From positions 2,294,001 through 2,358,000 of the forward strand of contig OZ251446.1 of NCBI GenBank assembly GCA_965242495.1: a stretch of DNA of 64,000 bases, given 5' to 3'. Source of the DNA: CBDESN01 sp965242495 (GTDB taxonomy: Bacteria; Pseudomonadota; Alphaproteobacteria; MPNO01). Each line of letters begins with the position of its first letter. The stretch's first letter is position 1. Both the position numbers and the translations under genes were made by a program. Below, in pieces: positions 34,132 to 42,534 of this stretch. The notes beneath the pieces were generated by a model, which was given only the letters and a program-made list of their open reading frames with translations, had not been told where the DNA came from and did not search any database.

Positions 34132-35907
34132 ATGCATGCCTATCGCACCCACAACTGCGGCGAACTTCGGCGCGGCGACGCCGGCGGCGCGGTTCGCCTG
34201 TCCGGCTGGGTCCATCGCCGACGGGATCACGGCAACCTCCTGTTCCTCGACCTCCGCGACCATTTCGGCCTGACCCAATGCGTGATCGAGGCGGGCGGCG
34301 ACGTCTTCCCGGCGGTCGAAGCGGTGCGCCTCGAGACGGTCGTCACCGTCACCGGGACCGTGCTGCAACGCGCCGAGGAGACCCGGAATCCCGACCTGCC
34401 CACGGGCGAGATCGAGGTGGCGATCGAAGCCTTCGACGTGATCGCCCATGCCGATCCGCTGCCGCTCGAAGTCAACAGCGACCGCGATTACGGCGAGGAA
34501 ATTCGGCTCAAATACCGTTTCCTCGATCTGCGACGGGACAAGATGCACCGCAACGTCCTGCTGCGCGGGGCGGTCATCGACAGCATCCGCCGGCGCATGA
34601 CCGCGGCGGGGTTCACGGAGTTCCAGACGCCGATCCTCACCTCGTCGTCGCCCGAGGGCGCGCGCGACTTCCTGGTCCCCAGCCGGCTCCATCCCGGCTG
34701 CTTCTACGCCCTCCCCCAGGCGCCGCAGCAATTCAAGCAGCTGATCATGATCGCGGGCTTCGATCGCTATTTCCAGATCGCGCCCTGCTTCCGCGACGAG
34801 GACGCGCGCGCCGACCGGTCGCCGGGGGAGTTCTATCAACTCGATTTCGAGATGTCCTTCGTGACCCAGGAGGACGTGTTCGCGGCGATCGAACCGGTGC
34901 TCCACGGCGTGTTCGAGGAGTTCTCGAACGGCCGCCGCGTGACGCCTCCGCCCTTCCCGCGCATCGCCTATGACGACGCGATGCTGCGCTATGGCAGCGA
35001 CAAGCCGGACTTGCGCAATCCGCTGGAGATCGCCGACGCCACGGAGATCTGGCGAGACACCGGATTCAAGCTGTTCGCCGGCGCCATCGCCGGGGGCGCG
35101 ATCGTCCGCGCGATCGGGGCCCCGGGCGCCGCGGCCAAACCGCGCAGCTTCTTCGACAAGCTCAACGACTGGGCGCGCGGCGAGGGCGCGGGCGGCCTGG
35201 GCTACGTCGTGTTCGAGAACGGCGGCGGGACGGGGCCGATCGCCCGATTTCTCGATGCGGCGCGCCAGAAACGGCTGCGCGAGCTCGCCGGAGCGGGCGA
35301 CGGCGATGCGGTGTTCTTCGTCTGCGCCGAGCCCAAGCGCGCGGCCGCCTTCGCCGGCGCGGCGCGCAACCGGATCGGCGACGAGCTCGGGCTGACGCCG
35401 GAGGACGGCTTCGCCTTCTGCTGGATCGTCGATTACCCGATGTACGAACGGGACGAAGCGACCGGGGCCATCGAGTTCAGCCACAACCCGTTCTCGATGC
35501 CGCAGGGCGGGCTGGAGGCGCTGGAGACCCGGCCGCCGCTGTCGATCAAGGCCTACCAGTACGACATCGTCTGCAACGGCGTCGAACTGTCGAGCGGCGC
35601 GATCCGCAACCACCGGCCGGACATCATGTTCAAGGCGTTCGAGATCGCGGGCTACGACAGGGAAGAGGTCGAAAACCGGTTCGGCGGCATGTTGAATGCG
35701 CTGCGGTTCGGCGCGCCGCCGCATGGCGGGTCGGCGCCGGGAATCGACCGGATCGTGATGCTGCTCGCGGACGAACCCAACATCCGCGAGATCACGCTGT
35801 TCCCGCTCAACCAGCAGGCGCAGGACCCGATGATGGGCGCGCCCGCCCCGGTTCCCGACAGAAGGCTGGCGGAACTGTCGATCCGCCGCGCCGGGCGGGC
35901 TATTTGA
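34132..35907 (+). CDS. aspS: Aspartyl-tRNA synthetase
   Basis: 591 aa bacterial-type class II synthetase. An N-terminal OB anticodon-binding domain (GWVHRRRDHGNLLFLDLRD) is followed by motif 1 region YRFLDLRRDKMHRN, SSPEGARDFLVPSR, motif 2 (CFRDEDARADRSPGEFYQ), the GAD insertion domain, and motif 3 (GGSAPGIDRIVMLLADEPNI). Start ATG 34132 (MHAYRTHNCGEL) with cagga upstream. Its TGA lies inside the convergent rpmG 3' end (8-nt overlap). Confidence 0.96.
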   Translation: MHAYRTHNCGELRRGDAGGAVRLSGWVHRRRDHGNLLFLDLRDHFGLTQCVIEAGGDVFPAVEAVRLETVVTVTGTVLQRAEETRNPDLPTGEIEVAIEAFDVIAHADPLPLEVNSDRDYGEEIRLKYRFLDLRRDKMHRNVLLRGAVIDSIRRRMTAAGFTEFQTPILTSSSPEGARDFLVPSRLHPGCFYALPQAPQQFKQLIMIAGFDRYFQIAPCFRDEDARADRSPGEFYQLDFEMSFVTQEDVFAAIEPVLHGVFEEFSNGRRVTPPPFPRIAYDDAMLRYGSDKPDLRNPLEIADATEIWRDTGFKLFAGAIAGGAIVRAIGAPGAAAKPRSFFDKLNDWARGEGAGGLGYVVFENGGGTGPIARFLDAARQKRLRELAGAGDGDAVFFVCAEPKRAAAFAGAARNRIGDELGLTPEDGFAFCWIVDYPMYERDEATGAIEFSHNPFSMPQGGLEALETRPPLSIKAYQYDIVCNGVELSSGAIRNHRPDIMFKAFEIAGYDREEVENRFGGMLNALRFGAPPHGGSAPGIDRIVMLLADEPNIREITLFPLNQQAQDPMMGAPAPVPDRRLAELSIRRAGRAI

Positions 35908-36067
35908 TCTTCGATTCCTTGAAGACCACGTGCTTCCGGGCGACGGGGTCGTATTTGCGGAATTCGAGCTTGTCGGTCTGCGTCCGCGTGTTCTTCTTGG
36001 CCACGTAGAAGTAGCCGGTATCCGCCGAGCTCACCAGCTTGACGAGTGTCGTCGTCGGTTTCGCCAT
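35900..36067 (-). CDS. rpmG: 50S ribosomal protein L33
   Basis: 55 aa. MAKPTTTLVKLVSSADTGYF, YVAKKNTRTQ, then KLEFRKYDPVARKHVVFKES and KIK. This is the zinc-free (cysteine-less) type of L33. It overlaps the aspS stop by 8 nt at 35900-35907. It lies downstream of rnr on the same strand with a 64-nt gap, the usual topA-rnr-rpmG order. Confidence 0.95.
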   Translation of the reverse strand: MAKPTTTLVKLVSSADTGYFYVAKKNTRTQTDKLEFRKYDPVARKHVVFKESKIK

Positions 36068-36131
36068 GCCGCCGCGTCCAATCCAATCCGGTTCATCGGT
36101 CGCCGGAAGGATATCGCCCCCTGGCCCAGAG

Positions 36132-37940
36132 TCAACCCGCGGGAGCGAACAGCAGCCCGCCGGAGACCGGGTTGGCCTCCAGCAGACGGACCTCGATCGG
36201 GTCGCCGAGACGCCAGCCGCCGCGCAAGGCGACGCGAGGGCCGGAAGACCGCGACCGATGCCGCGGTCGCCGCCGGACCGGCCCGTCGTCGATCATGGAC
36301 GCGGGCACGAACCCCTGCGCGCCGATCCGGTCGAGGGCCACGAACAACCCGGCCCGCGCGGCGCCGGCCACCCGCGCGGCGAAGACGTCGCCGGCTCGTC
36401 CGGCGAGGGCGGCGGCCGTCACCCGGTCGAGCGTTTCCCGTTCGGCCGCCGCCGCGCGTCGTTCGGTCATCGAGACGTGGCCGGCGACGGCCGCGAACCC
36501 GGCCTCCGCCCCCGCCGACAGGCCGCCCTCGCCCAGCGCGAGGGCGGAGATCAACGCCCGATGGACGACGAGATCGGCATAGCGTCGGATCGGCGAGGTG
36601 AAATGCGCGTAACGCCCGAGCGCCAGGCCGAAATGCCCGATATTGACCGGGCTGTAGACCGCCTGCGCCTGCGCGCGGAGGACCGCTTCTTCGATCGCGG
36701 GCGCGAAGGGTTGGCCGCGCGACCGCTGGAGGATGCGGTTGAAATCCTGCGGCTGCGGCTCCCGGCCGCGAGCGAGATGCAGCCCGAAGTCGGAGACGAG
36801 TTCGCGCAGCTCGTCCAGCCTGTCGGCGGCGGGACGGTCGTGAACCCGATAGAGGCAGGCCCGCCCGCGCTTCTCCAGCTCCCCGGCGGCGGCGACATTG
36901 GCGGCGATCATGAACGCCTCGATCAGCCGGTGGCTCTCCAGGGACCGGCGAAGCTCGAGCCGCGGGACCGCCTCGCCGTCGGCGACGGCGCGCCGTTCCG
37001 GCAGGTCGAGTTCGAGCGGGGCGCGTCCGGCGCGGTCGCGGCGCAGCGCCTCGAAGGCGCCGTATAGCGGCGCCACGACGGATCGCGCGAGCCCCGATCC
37101 GACTGCCGACCCGTCGCCGTCGGCGACCCGCTGGACCCGGTCGTAGGTGAGCCGCGCCGCCGAGCGCATCAGGCCGCGGACGAAGGCGTGGCGCCGCGCG
37201 GCCCCGTCGCGGTCGATCCAGAGATGGACGGCGATACAGGGCCGGTCTTCGCCGGGCTTGAGCGAGCACCACCCCTCGGACAGGGCCTCCGGCAGCATCG
37301 GCAGCGCGCGGTCGGGAAAATAGACCGAGTTCCCGCGCTCGAACGCAGCGCGGTCGAGCGGGTCGTCCGGCCGCACGTACCAGGCGACGTCGGCGACGGC
37401 GACGACGATATGCCAGCCGCCGGGGACGGAGTCGTCCGGTTCGGCCCAGACGGCGTCGTCGAAATCGCGCGCATCGGCGTCGTCGATCGTCACCAGGGGA
37501 AGCTCGCGCAAGTCCGCGCGCCCGGCGCCGGGCGCCTCGCCCTCGCCACGGGCCGCGGCCAGGGCGTCGGGCGGAAAGGCGGACGGAAGACGATGCTCGG
37601 CGACGGCGATCGCACTCGGCGCGCCGGGCGCGCCCAGCCGCTCGACGACGCGGGCCCGGAGCCGGCCGCCGCGCCGTCCCGGCGACGTCCGGGCGCGGAC
37701 CAGTTCGCCCGCCGTCGCCCCGCCCGCATCGCCGCCATCGACGGCGAATTCGCCGCGCCGGCGGCGATCCGCGGACTGCACCGACGCCCGGCCGTCGTCG
37801 ATCCGGACGATGCCGAGAAACTCGTTCGACTCTGCGGTAAGCCGGCGCATCGGCCGCGCTTCGTAGGCGCCGTCGTCGAGCCGGCGGAGCCGCGCCAGCG
37901 CCCGGTCGCCGACTGCGAGATCGCCGCGCGCGGTCGCCAA
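36132..37940 (-). CDS. rnr: Ribonuclease R, apparently lacking its N-terminal HTH domain
   Basis: Processive 3'-5' exoribonuclease. 602 aa from TTG 37940, the only ATG/GTG/TTG between the topA stop and the catalytic part. The RNB domain carries VTIDDADARDFDDAVWAEP (catalytic Asp cluster), GNSVYFPDRALPMLPEALSE, HFTSPIRRYADLVVHR, and a C-terminal S1 domain (GLFVALDRIGAQGFVPASMI). RNase R-like sequence (PPVAVVEIAGSDPDGDLLAR) continues in frame upstream to 38135, directly after the topA TAG. Typical RNase R is ~700-800 aa with an HTH domain first; that domain is missing here. Confidence 0.88.
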   Translation of the reverse strand: MATARGDLAVGDRALARLRRLDDGAYEARPMRRLTAESNEFLGIVRIDDGRASVQSADRRRRGEFAVDGGDAGGATAGELVRARTSPGRRGGRLRARVVERLGAPGAPSAIAVAEHRLPSAFPPDALAAARGEGEAPGAGRADLRELPLVTIDDADARDFDDAVWAEPDDSVPGGWHIVVAVADVAWYVRPDDPLDRAAFERGNSVYFPDRALPMLPEALSEGWCSLKPGEDRPCIAVHLWIDRDGAARRHAFVRGLMRSAARLTYDRVQRVADGDGSAVGSGLARSVVAPLYGAFEALRRDRAGRAPLELDLPERRAVADGEAVPRLELRRSLESHRLIEAFMIAANVAAAGELEKRGRACLYRVHDRPAADRLDELRELVSDFGLHLARGREPQPQDFNRILQRSRGQPFAPAIEEAVLRAQAQAVYSPVNIGHFGLALGRYAHFTSPIRRYADLVVHRALISALALGEGGLSAGAEAGFAAVAGHVSMTERRAAAAERETLDRVTAAALAGRAGDVFAARVAGAARAGLFVALDRIGAQGFVPASMIDDGPVRRRPRHRSRSSGPRVALRGGWRLGDPIEVRLLEANPVSGGLLFAPAG

Positions 37941-38135
37941 GCGGATGACGGGCGGCGGCGCGCCTTCCGGCCAGCCCGTCGGACGGGCGAGCAGGTCGCC
38001 GTCGGGGTCGGAACCGGCGATCTCGACGACGGCGACCGGCGGCAGCGGCCGGGCGGGGTCGCCGCCGCCGCCGCGACGCGGCCCGGTCGCCCGTTCGTCG
38101 TCCGTCCGCGAGCGCCGTCGCCGGATGATCCGCCC

Positions 38136-40745
38136 CTAGCCGCCGGCCGCGGGCCGGCGGGCGGCCTTGCCGCGCGACCCGGCGGCGGGCTTCCGGGCGG
38201 CGGGCTTCCGGGGAGCCCCGGCCCTGCCCCGGCCGCGGGTCGCCCGGGCGGCGATGAGTTCGAGCGCGACGTCGAGCGTCACCGCGTCGGCGTCCGTCCC
38301 CTTGGGCAGGGATGCGTTCGTCCGCTCATGCTTGACGTAGGGGCCATAGCGTCCCTGGCGCAGTTCCACCGGGCTCCCGCCTTCGGGGTGCCGCCCGATC
38401 ACCCGCAGCAGCTGCGCGGCGCCTCGCTGCTTGGGCGGCGCCTCGTCGATCAGCGCGACCGCGCGGTTGAGGCCGATCGAGAGCACGTCCTCGTCCGGTC
38501 CGAGCGAGGTATAGCCCGCCCCATGTTTGAGATAGGGGCCGAACCGCCCGAGGCCGGCCAGGACGACGTCGCCGTCGGCAGGGTGCCGGCCGACCTCGCG
38601 GGGCAGCGACAGGAGGCCCAGCGCCTCGTCGAGCGTCACCGCCGCCGGGTCCATCGACTTGAGCAGCGACGCCCGCTTGGGCTTGGCCTTCCGCTTCCCG
38701 GCCGGGGCGGTTTCGCCGCGCTGGACGTAGAAGCCGAACGGCCCCTTGCGCAGCGAGACCGTCTCGCCCGTGCCCGGGTCGACGCCTAGCTCGCGCGGCC
38801 CCGGCGCGGCCTCCGCTTCGGCGCCGTCACCGACCGCCAGCGCCCTGGTATAAGCGCAGTCGGGATAGTTGGAGCAGCCGATGAAGGCCCCGTGGCGGCG
38901 GCCCAGCTTGATCCCCAGCCGCCCGCCGGCGCAGTTCGGACAGGCGCGCGGGTCGGCGCCGTCCCGCGCGGGGAAGAAATGCGGCCCCAGCGCCGCGTCG
39001 AGCGCCTCCAGCACGTCCGTTATCCGCAGGCGGCTGGTGTCGCCCACCGCGCGCGAAAAGGCCGACCAGAACTCCCGCAGCATCGACCGCCAATCGAGCG
39101 CGCCGTTGGAGACGTCGTCCAGCCGATCCTCGAGTTCGGCGGTGAAGTCGTATTCGACGTAGCGCTCGAAGAAGGCGGTGAGGAACGCGGTGACCAGGCG
39201 GCCGCGATCCTCCGGCACGAAGCGCCGCGACTCGAGGCGGACATAATCGCGATCTTGCAGCACGGCGAGGATCGAGGCGTAGGTCGAGGGCCGGCCGATC
39301 CCCAACTCCTCGAGCCGCTTGACGAGGCTGGCCTCGCTGTAGCGCGGCGGCGGCTTGGTGAAATGCTGCTCGGGCTCGACCTCGCCCAGCGTCAGCGCCT
39401 CGCCCTCCGCGACCGGCGGCAGACGGCGCTCGCCGTCCTCGTCCTCGGCGTCGTCGCGGCCTTCCTGGTAGAGCTTGAGGAAGCCGTCGAAGACGACGAC
39501 GGATCCGGCGGCGCGCAGCACGACCGCCCGGTCCGGCGACGCCGCATCGACCGAGACCTGTTCGAGGACCGCGCTCCGCATGGCGCTCGCGACGGCGCGC
39601 TTCCAGATCAGCTCGTAGAGCCGGCGCTGGTCGGAATCGAGATGGCGGGCCATCTCCGCCGGCATCCGCCGCACGTCGGTCGGTCGGATCGCCTCATGCG
39701 CCTCCTGGGCGTTCCTGGCCCTGGTCCGGTAGACGTGCGGCCGCTCGGGGACGTAATCCCGCCCGTAGGCGTCCTCGATCAGGCCGCGGGTCGCCGCCAG
39801 CGCCTGGGGGGAGACGTTCACGCTGTCGGTCCGCATATAGGTGATCAGGCCCACCGTCCCGCCGCCCAGCGCGACCCCCTCGTAGAGGCGCTGGGCCACG
39901 CGCATCGTGCGGGTGGCGCCGAAGCCGAGCTTGCGCGACGCCTCCTGTTGCAGCGTCGAGGTGGTGAAGGGCGGCTGCGGATGACGGTTGACGGTCTTGC
40001 GTTCGACCGAGGCGACGCGGTAGCTCCGCCGCCGGATCTCCTCGACCGCGGCGCGCGCCGCGGCTTCTCCGCCGAGGGCGAACCGATCCAGCTTCCGGCC
40101 GTCCAAATGAGTCAGCCGGGCGGTGAGCGCCGCCCCGCGCGCGGTAGCGAAGGACGCATCGACCGACCAGTATTCGCGCGGCCGGAACCGTTCGATCTCG
40201 ACTTCCCGCTCGCATACCAGCCGAAGCGCGACCGACTGCACGCGGCCGGCCGACCGCGAGCCCGGCAGCTTGCGCCAGAGAACGGGGGACAGGGTGAAGC
40301 CGACCAGGTAATCGAGGGCGCGCCGGGCCAGATAGGCTTCGACCAGCTCGAGGTCGAGCTGACGCGGCCGCCGCAGGGCGTCGAGGACCGCGTCCCTGGT
40401 GACCTCGTGGAAGACGATGCGGTTCACGTCCACCCCGCCCAGCGCCTTGCGTTCGCCGAGGACCTCGCAGACGTGCCAGGAGATCGCCTCGCCCTCGCGG
40501 TCGGGGTCGGTGGCGAGGTAGAGCTTGTCGGACTTGCGCAGCGCCCTGGCGATCGCGTCGAGATGCTTGCCCGCCTTCGGATCGACCTGCCAGATCATGG
40601 CGAAGTCGTCGTCGGGGTCGACCGAGCCGTCCTTGGGCGGCAGATCCCGCACATGGCCGTAGCTCGGCAACACGGTATAGGCGCCGCCCAGATACGCGCT
40701 GATCGTCCTGGCCTTGGCCGGCGACTCGACGACGACGACGCTCAT
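38136..40745 (-). CDS. topA: DNA topoisomerase I
   Basis: 869 aa type IA topoisomerase relaxing negative supercoils. Toprim: MSVVVVESPAKARTISAYLG and the acidic DPDREGEAISWH. Active-site Tyr in LITYMRTDSVNVS. A C-terminal Zn-finger (CPNCAGGRLG ... FIGCSNYPDC) and two or three topo C-terminal repeats (GPFGFYVQRG, GRFGPYLKHG, GRYGPYVKH) end in an Ala/Lys/Arg-rich tail. Start ATG 40745 is 2 nt after the dprA stop. Its TAG stop is in frame with the RNase R sequence that follows. Confidence 0.95.
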   Translation of the reverse strand: MSVVVVESPAKARTISAYLGGAYTVLPSYGHVRDLPPKDGSVDPDDDFAMIWQVDPKAGKHLDAIARALRKSDKLYLATDPDREGEAISWHVCEVLGERKALGGVDVNRIVFHEVTRDAVLDALRRPRQLDLELVEAYLARRALDYLVGFTLSPVLWRKLPGSRSAGRVQSVALRLVCEREVEIERFRPREYWSVDASFATARGAALTARLTHLDGRKLDRFALGGEAAARAAVEEIRRRSYRVASVERKTVNRHPQPPFTTSTLQQEASRKLGFGATRTMRVAQRLYEGVALGGGTVGLITYMRTDSVNVSPQALAATRGLIEDAYGRDYVPERPHVYRTRARNAQEAHEAIRPTDVRRMPAEMARHLDSDQRRLYELIWKRAVASAMRSAVLEQVSVDAASPDRAVVLRAAGSVVVFDGFLKLYQEGRDDAEDEDGERRLPPVAEGEALTLGEVEPEQHFTKPPPRYSEASLVKRLEELGIGRPSTYASILAVLQDRDYVRLESRRFVPEDRGRLVTAFLTAFFERYVEYDFTAELEDRLDDVSNGALDWRSMLREFWSAFSRAVGDTSRLRITDVLEALDAALGPHFFPARDGADPRACPNCAGGRLGIKLGRRHGAFIGCSNYPDCAYTRALAVGDGAEAEAAPGPRELGVDPGTGETVSLRKGPFGFYVQRGETAPAGKRKAKPKRASLLKSMDPAAVTLDEALGLLSLPREVGRHPADGDVVLAGLGRFGPYLKHGAGYTSLGPDEDVLSIGLNRAVALIDEAPPKQRGAAQLLRVIGRHPEGGSPVELRQGRYGPYVKHERTNASLPKGTDADAVTLDVALELIAARATRGRGRAGAPRKPAARKPAAGSRGKAARRPAAGG

Positions 40746-40747
40746 GC

Positions 40748-41899
40748 TTACGTCCGCTCCGATACGGCCTCGGCGATGCGCGACACCCGCTGCCCCGGAT
40801 GCCGCTCGATCCGCCCGGCGAGTTCGAGTTCGAGCAGCACCGCGGCGACGACCGCGGCGGACAATTGGCACTCGCGAACGAGTTCGTCAACCGTCACCGG
40901 GGCGGCGCCGATCGACCCGGCGACGCGGTCGCGACCGCTCTCGACCTCGCCGTCCGAGGGCTGCGAGGGATCCGCGAGCGCCTCGTCCCGCGCCGGGGGT
41001 TCGGATTCGGGCCATGCCGCGCGGAACGGCCCGGCGATCGCCTCCAGCACGTCGGCCGGCGTTTCGGTCAGCGCCGCCCCGTTGCGGATCAGGTCGTTGG
41101 CGCCCCTCGCGCGCGGGTCCAGCGGCGATCCCGGCACGGCGAACACCTCGCGGCCCTGGTCGAGGGCGGTGCGCGCGGTGATCAGAGAGCCCGATCGGAC
41201 CGCCGCCTCGACCACCACCACGCCCAGCGACAGGCCCGAGACGATCCGGTTGCGCGGCGGGAAGCAGCGCGCCGTGGGAACGGTTCCGGGCGGCCGTTCC
41301 GACAGCAGCGCGCCGCGCCCGGCCAGCTCGTCGTAAAGCCTGGCGTTCTCGCGCGGGTAGACGACGTCGACCCCGCCCGCGAGGACGGCCGCGGTGCCGG
41401 TCTCCAGGGCGCCTTCATGGGCCGCGGCGTCGATGCCGCGGGCGAGCCCGGAGACGACGGCGAGCCCCGCCCGGCCGAGTTCGGCCGCGAACCCCCTGGC
41501 GAAGCGCCGCCCGGCGGCGGAGGCGTTCCGCGCGCCGACGACCGCGAGCGCGGGGCGGACGAACAGACCGGCGTCGCCCAGCACCGAGATCAGCGGCGGC
41601 GGGTCGGGGATCGCGTCCAGCGCCGCCGGGTAGCCGGCCTCGCCCCGCGCGATCAACCGCGCGCCGATCCGACCCAGAGATTCGATCTCCCTGATCGCCT
41701 CGTCGCGACCGGCCATGCGGATCCCCGTCCGGCGGCCGCCGCGCCGCGCCAGCGCCGGCGCCGCATCGAGCGCCGCCGCCGCGCTGCCGAAGCGGTCGAG
41801 CAGCCGAAAGAACATGCGCGGGCCGATCGACTCGCTGCGGATCAGGCGCAGCCAGTCCAGTCGCTCGTCGTCGGACAGCTCGCGCGACGGCCCGTTCAT
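40748..41899 (-). CDS. dprA: DNA-processing protein DprA
   Basis: 383 aa RecA loader for incoming single-stranded DNA during natural transformation. N-terminal SAM-like helices (ERLDWLRLIRSESIGPRMFF), then the Rossmann core: VGARNASAAGRRFARGFA, VVSGLARGIDAAAHEGAL, GGVDVVYPRENARLY, LLSERPPGTVP, FPPRNRIVSGLSLGVVVVEA. A C-terminal winged-helix (TVDELVRECQLSAAVVAAVL) is present. Start ATG 41899 chosen because everything upstream in the frame is the repeat element. First gene of dprA-topA-rnr-rpmG. Confidence 0.94.
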   Translation of the reverse strand: MNGPSRELSDDERLDWLRLIRSESIGPRMFFRLLDRFGSAAAALDAAPALARRGGRRTGIRMAGRDEAIREIESLGRIGARLIARGEAGYPAALDAIPDPPPLISVLGDAGLFVRPALAVVGARNASAAGRRFARGFAAELGRAGLAVVSGLARGIDAAAHEGALETGTAAVLAGGVDVVYPRENARLYDELAGRGALLSERPPGTVPTARCFPPRNRIVSGLSLGVVVVEAAVRSGSLITARTALDQGREVFAVPGSPLDPRARGANDLIRNGAALTETPADVLEAIAGPFRAAWPESEPPARDEALADPSQPSDGEVESGRDRVAGSIGAAPVTVDELVRECQLSAAVVAAVLLELELAGRIERHPGQRVSRIAEAVSERT

Positions 41900-42007
41900 C
41901 CCGCCAACATGCGAAGCCCGCCCGGAAGCGTCAACCGCCGGCGCGCCGGCCGTCGCCGACGGGCGAGCCGTCCGGTCGGCGCGCAGCGGCGTCGTGACCT
42001 TGCGGGT

Positions 42008-42507
42008 CGATACAATCTTCGATTGCGACGAATCCCGCCGCGGGATGCGCGCCGAACCGGCGCGCCCGGCCATACCGCCCGGGGGCCGGGCGGCGGCGGG
42101 GATACGGGCGAAGGCCGTCCATCCGACGGAAAAATTCGTAGTTTCGTTGTACATCAATGAGTTATGCGGAAAAACCAAGGAAAAAACAGGACCGAAACCG
42201 GTCAGAAGCAGGGCGAAAGCAGGCGGAAAGCAGGAAGGATTCGCCGTCGGATTTCGCTTGGCGGCGCGCGGCTCCGTCCGTCTCAACCCTTCCCGCCCGG
42301 ATCCGGCCCGGCGCGGCGCCGGCGCGGGAACGGCATCCGCTGCGTCACGACGAATGCAATCTTCGATTGCAGGAGGCCGGGACTCCGGAACGTCCGATCC
42401 AGGCGACGGAAAACCCCGCCGGCGGGTCGCCGCGGGGCTCCGGTCGCATCCGCCGACTATGGTGAATCGTAACACAAGGACTTCTCCATGTCAAGCGGAA
42501 AATTTCG
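42008..42507 (-). ncRNA. Candidate structured RNA / leader element, copy B
   Basis: Diverged copy of 12684-13152, filling most of the gap 41900-42534 between dprA and the giant gene. On the minus strand: promoter 42494-42466, hairpin 42447-42403 (GCGA, CGGA and CCCCG pairing with CGGGG, TCCG and TCGC), inverted repeat CAATCTTCGATTG at 42357-42369, A/T-tracts starting (plus coordinates) at 42170, 42181, 42195, 42206, 42216 and 42227, conserved block 42168-42128, and a second CAATCTTCGATTG at 42013-42025. It ends about 105 nt before the dprA start and reads towards it. No coding signal: over 39 aligned codons against copy A, differences fall 10/11/9 on codon positions 1/2/3. Confidence 0.5.
42466..42494 (-). 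promoter_or_regulatory. Sigma70-type promoter of element B
   Basis: On the minus strand TTGACA (42494-42489), 17-bp spacer, TACGAT (42471-42466). Expected start near 42459, 12 nt before the conserved hairpin. It lies 41 nt downstream of the giant gene's stop codon and could drive dprA-topA-rnr as well as the element itself. Confidence 0.7.
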
Positions 42508-42534
42508 GCGGCTCGGGCCGGGGGCGCGGCGACG

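Noticed and set aside
42122..42240. Possible conserved peptide in elements A and B (plus strand VSLY.N..., minus strand FSLxFxxNxLxYN)
   Set aside because: Both strands can be aligned as similar peptides simply because the DNA is ungapped there; 10/11/9 differences by codon position argue against coding.
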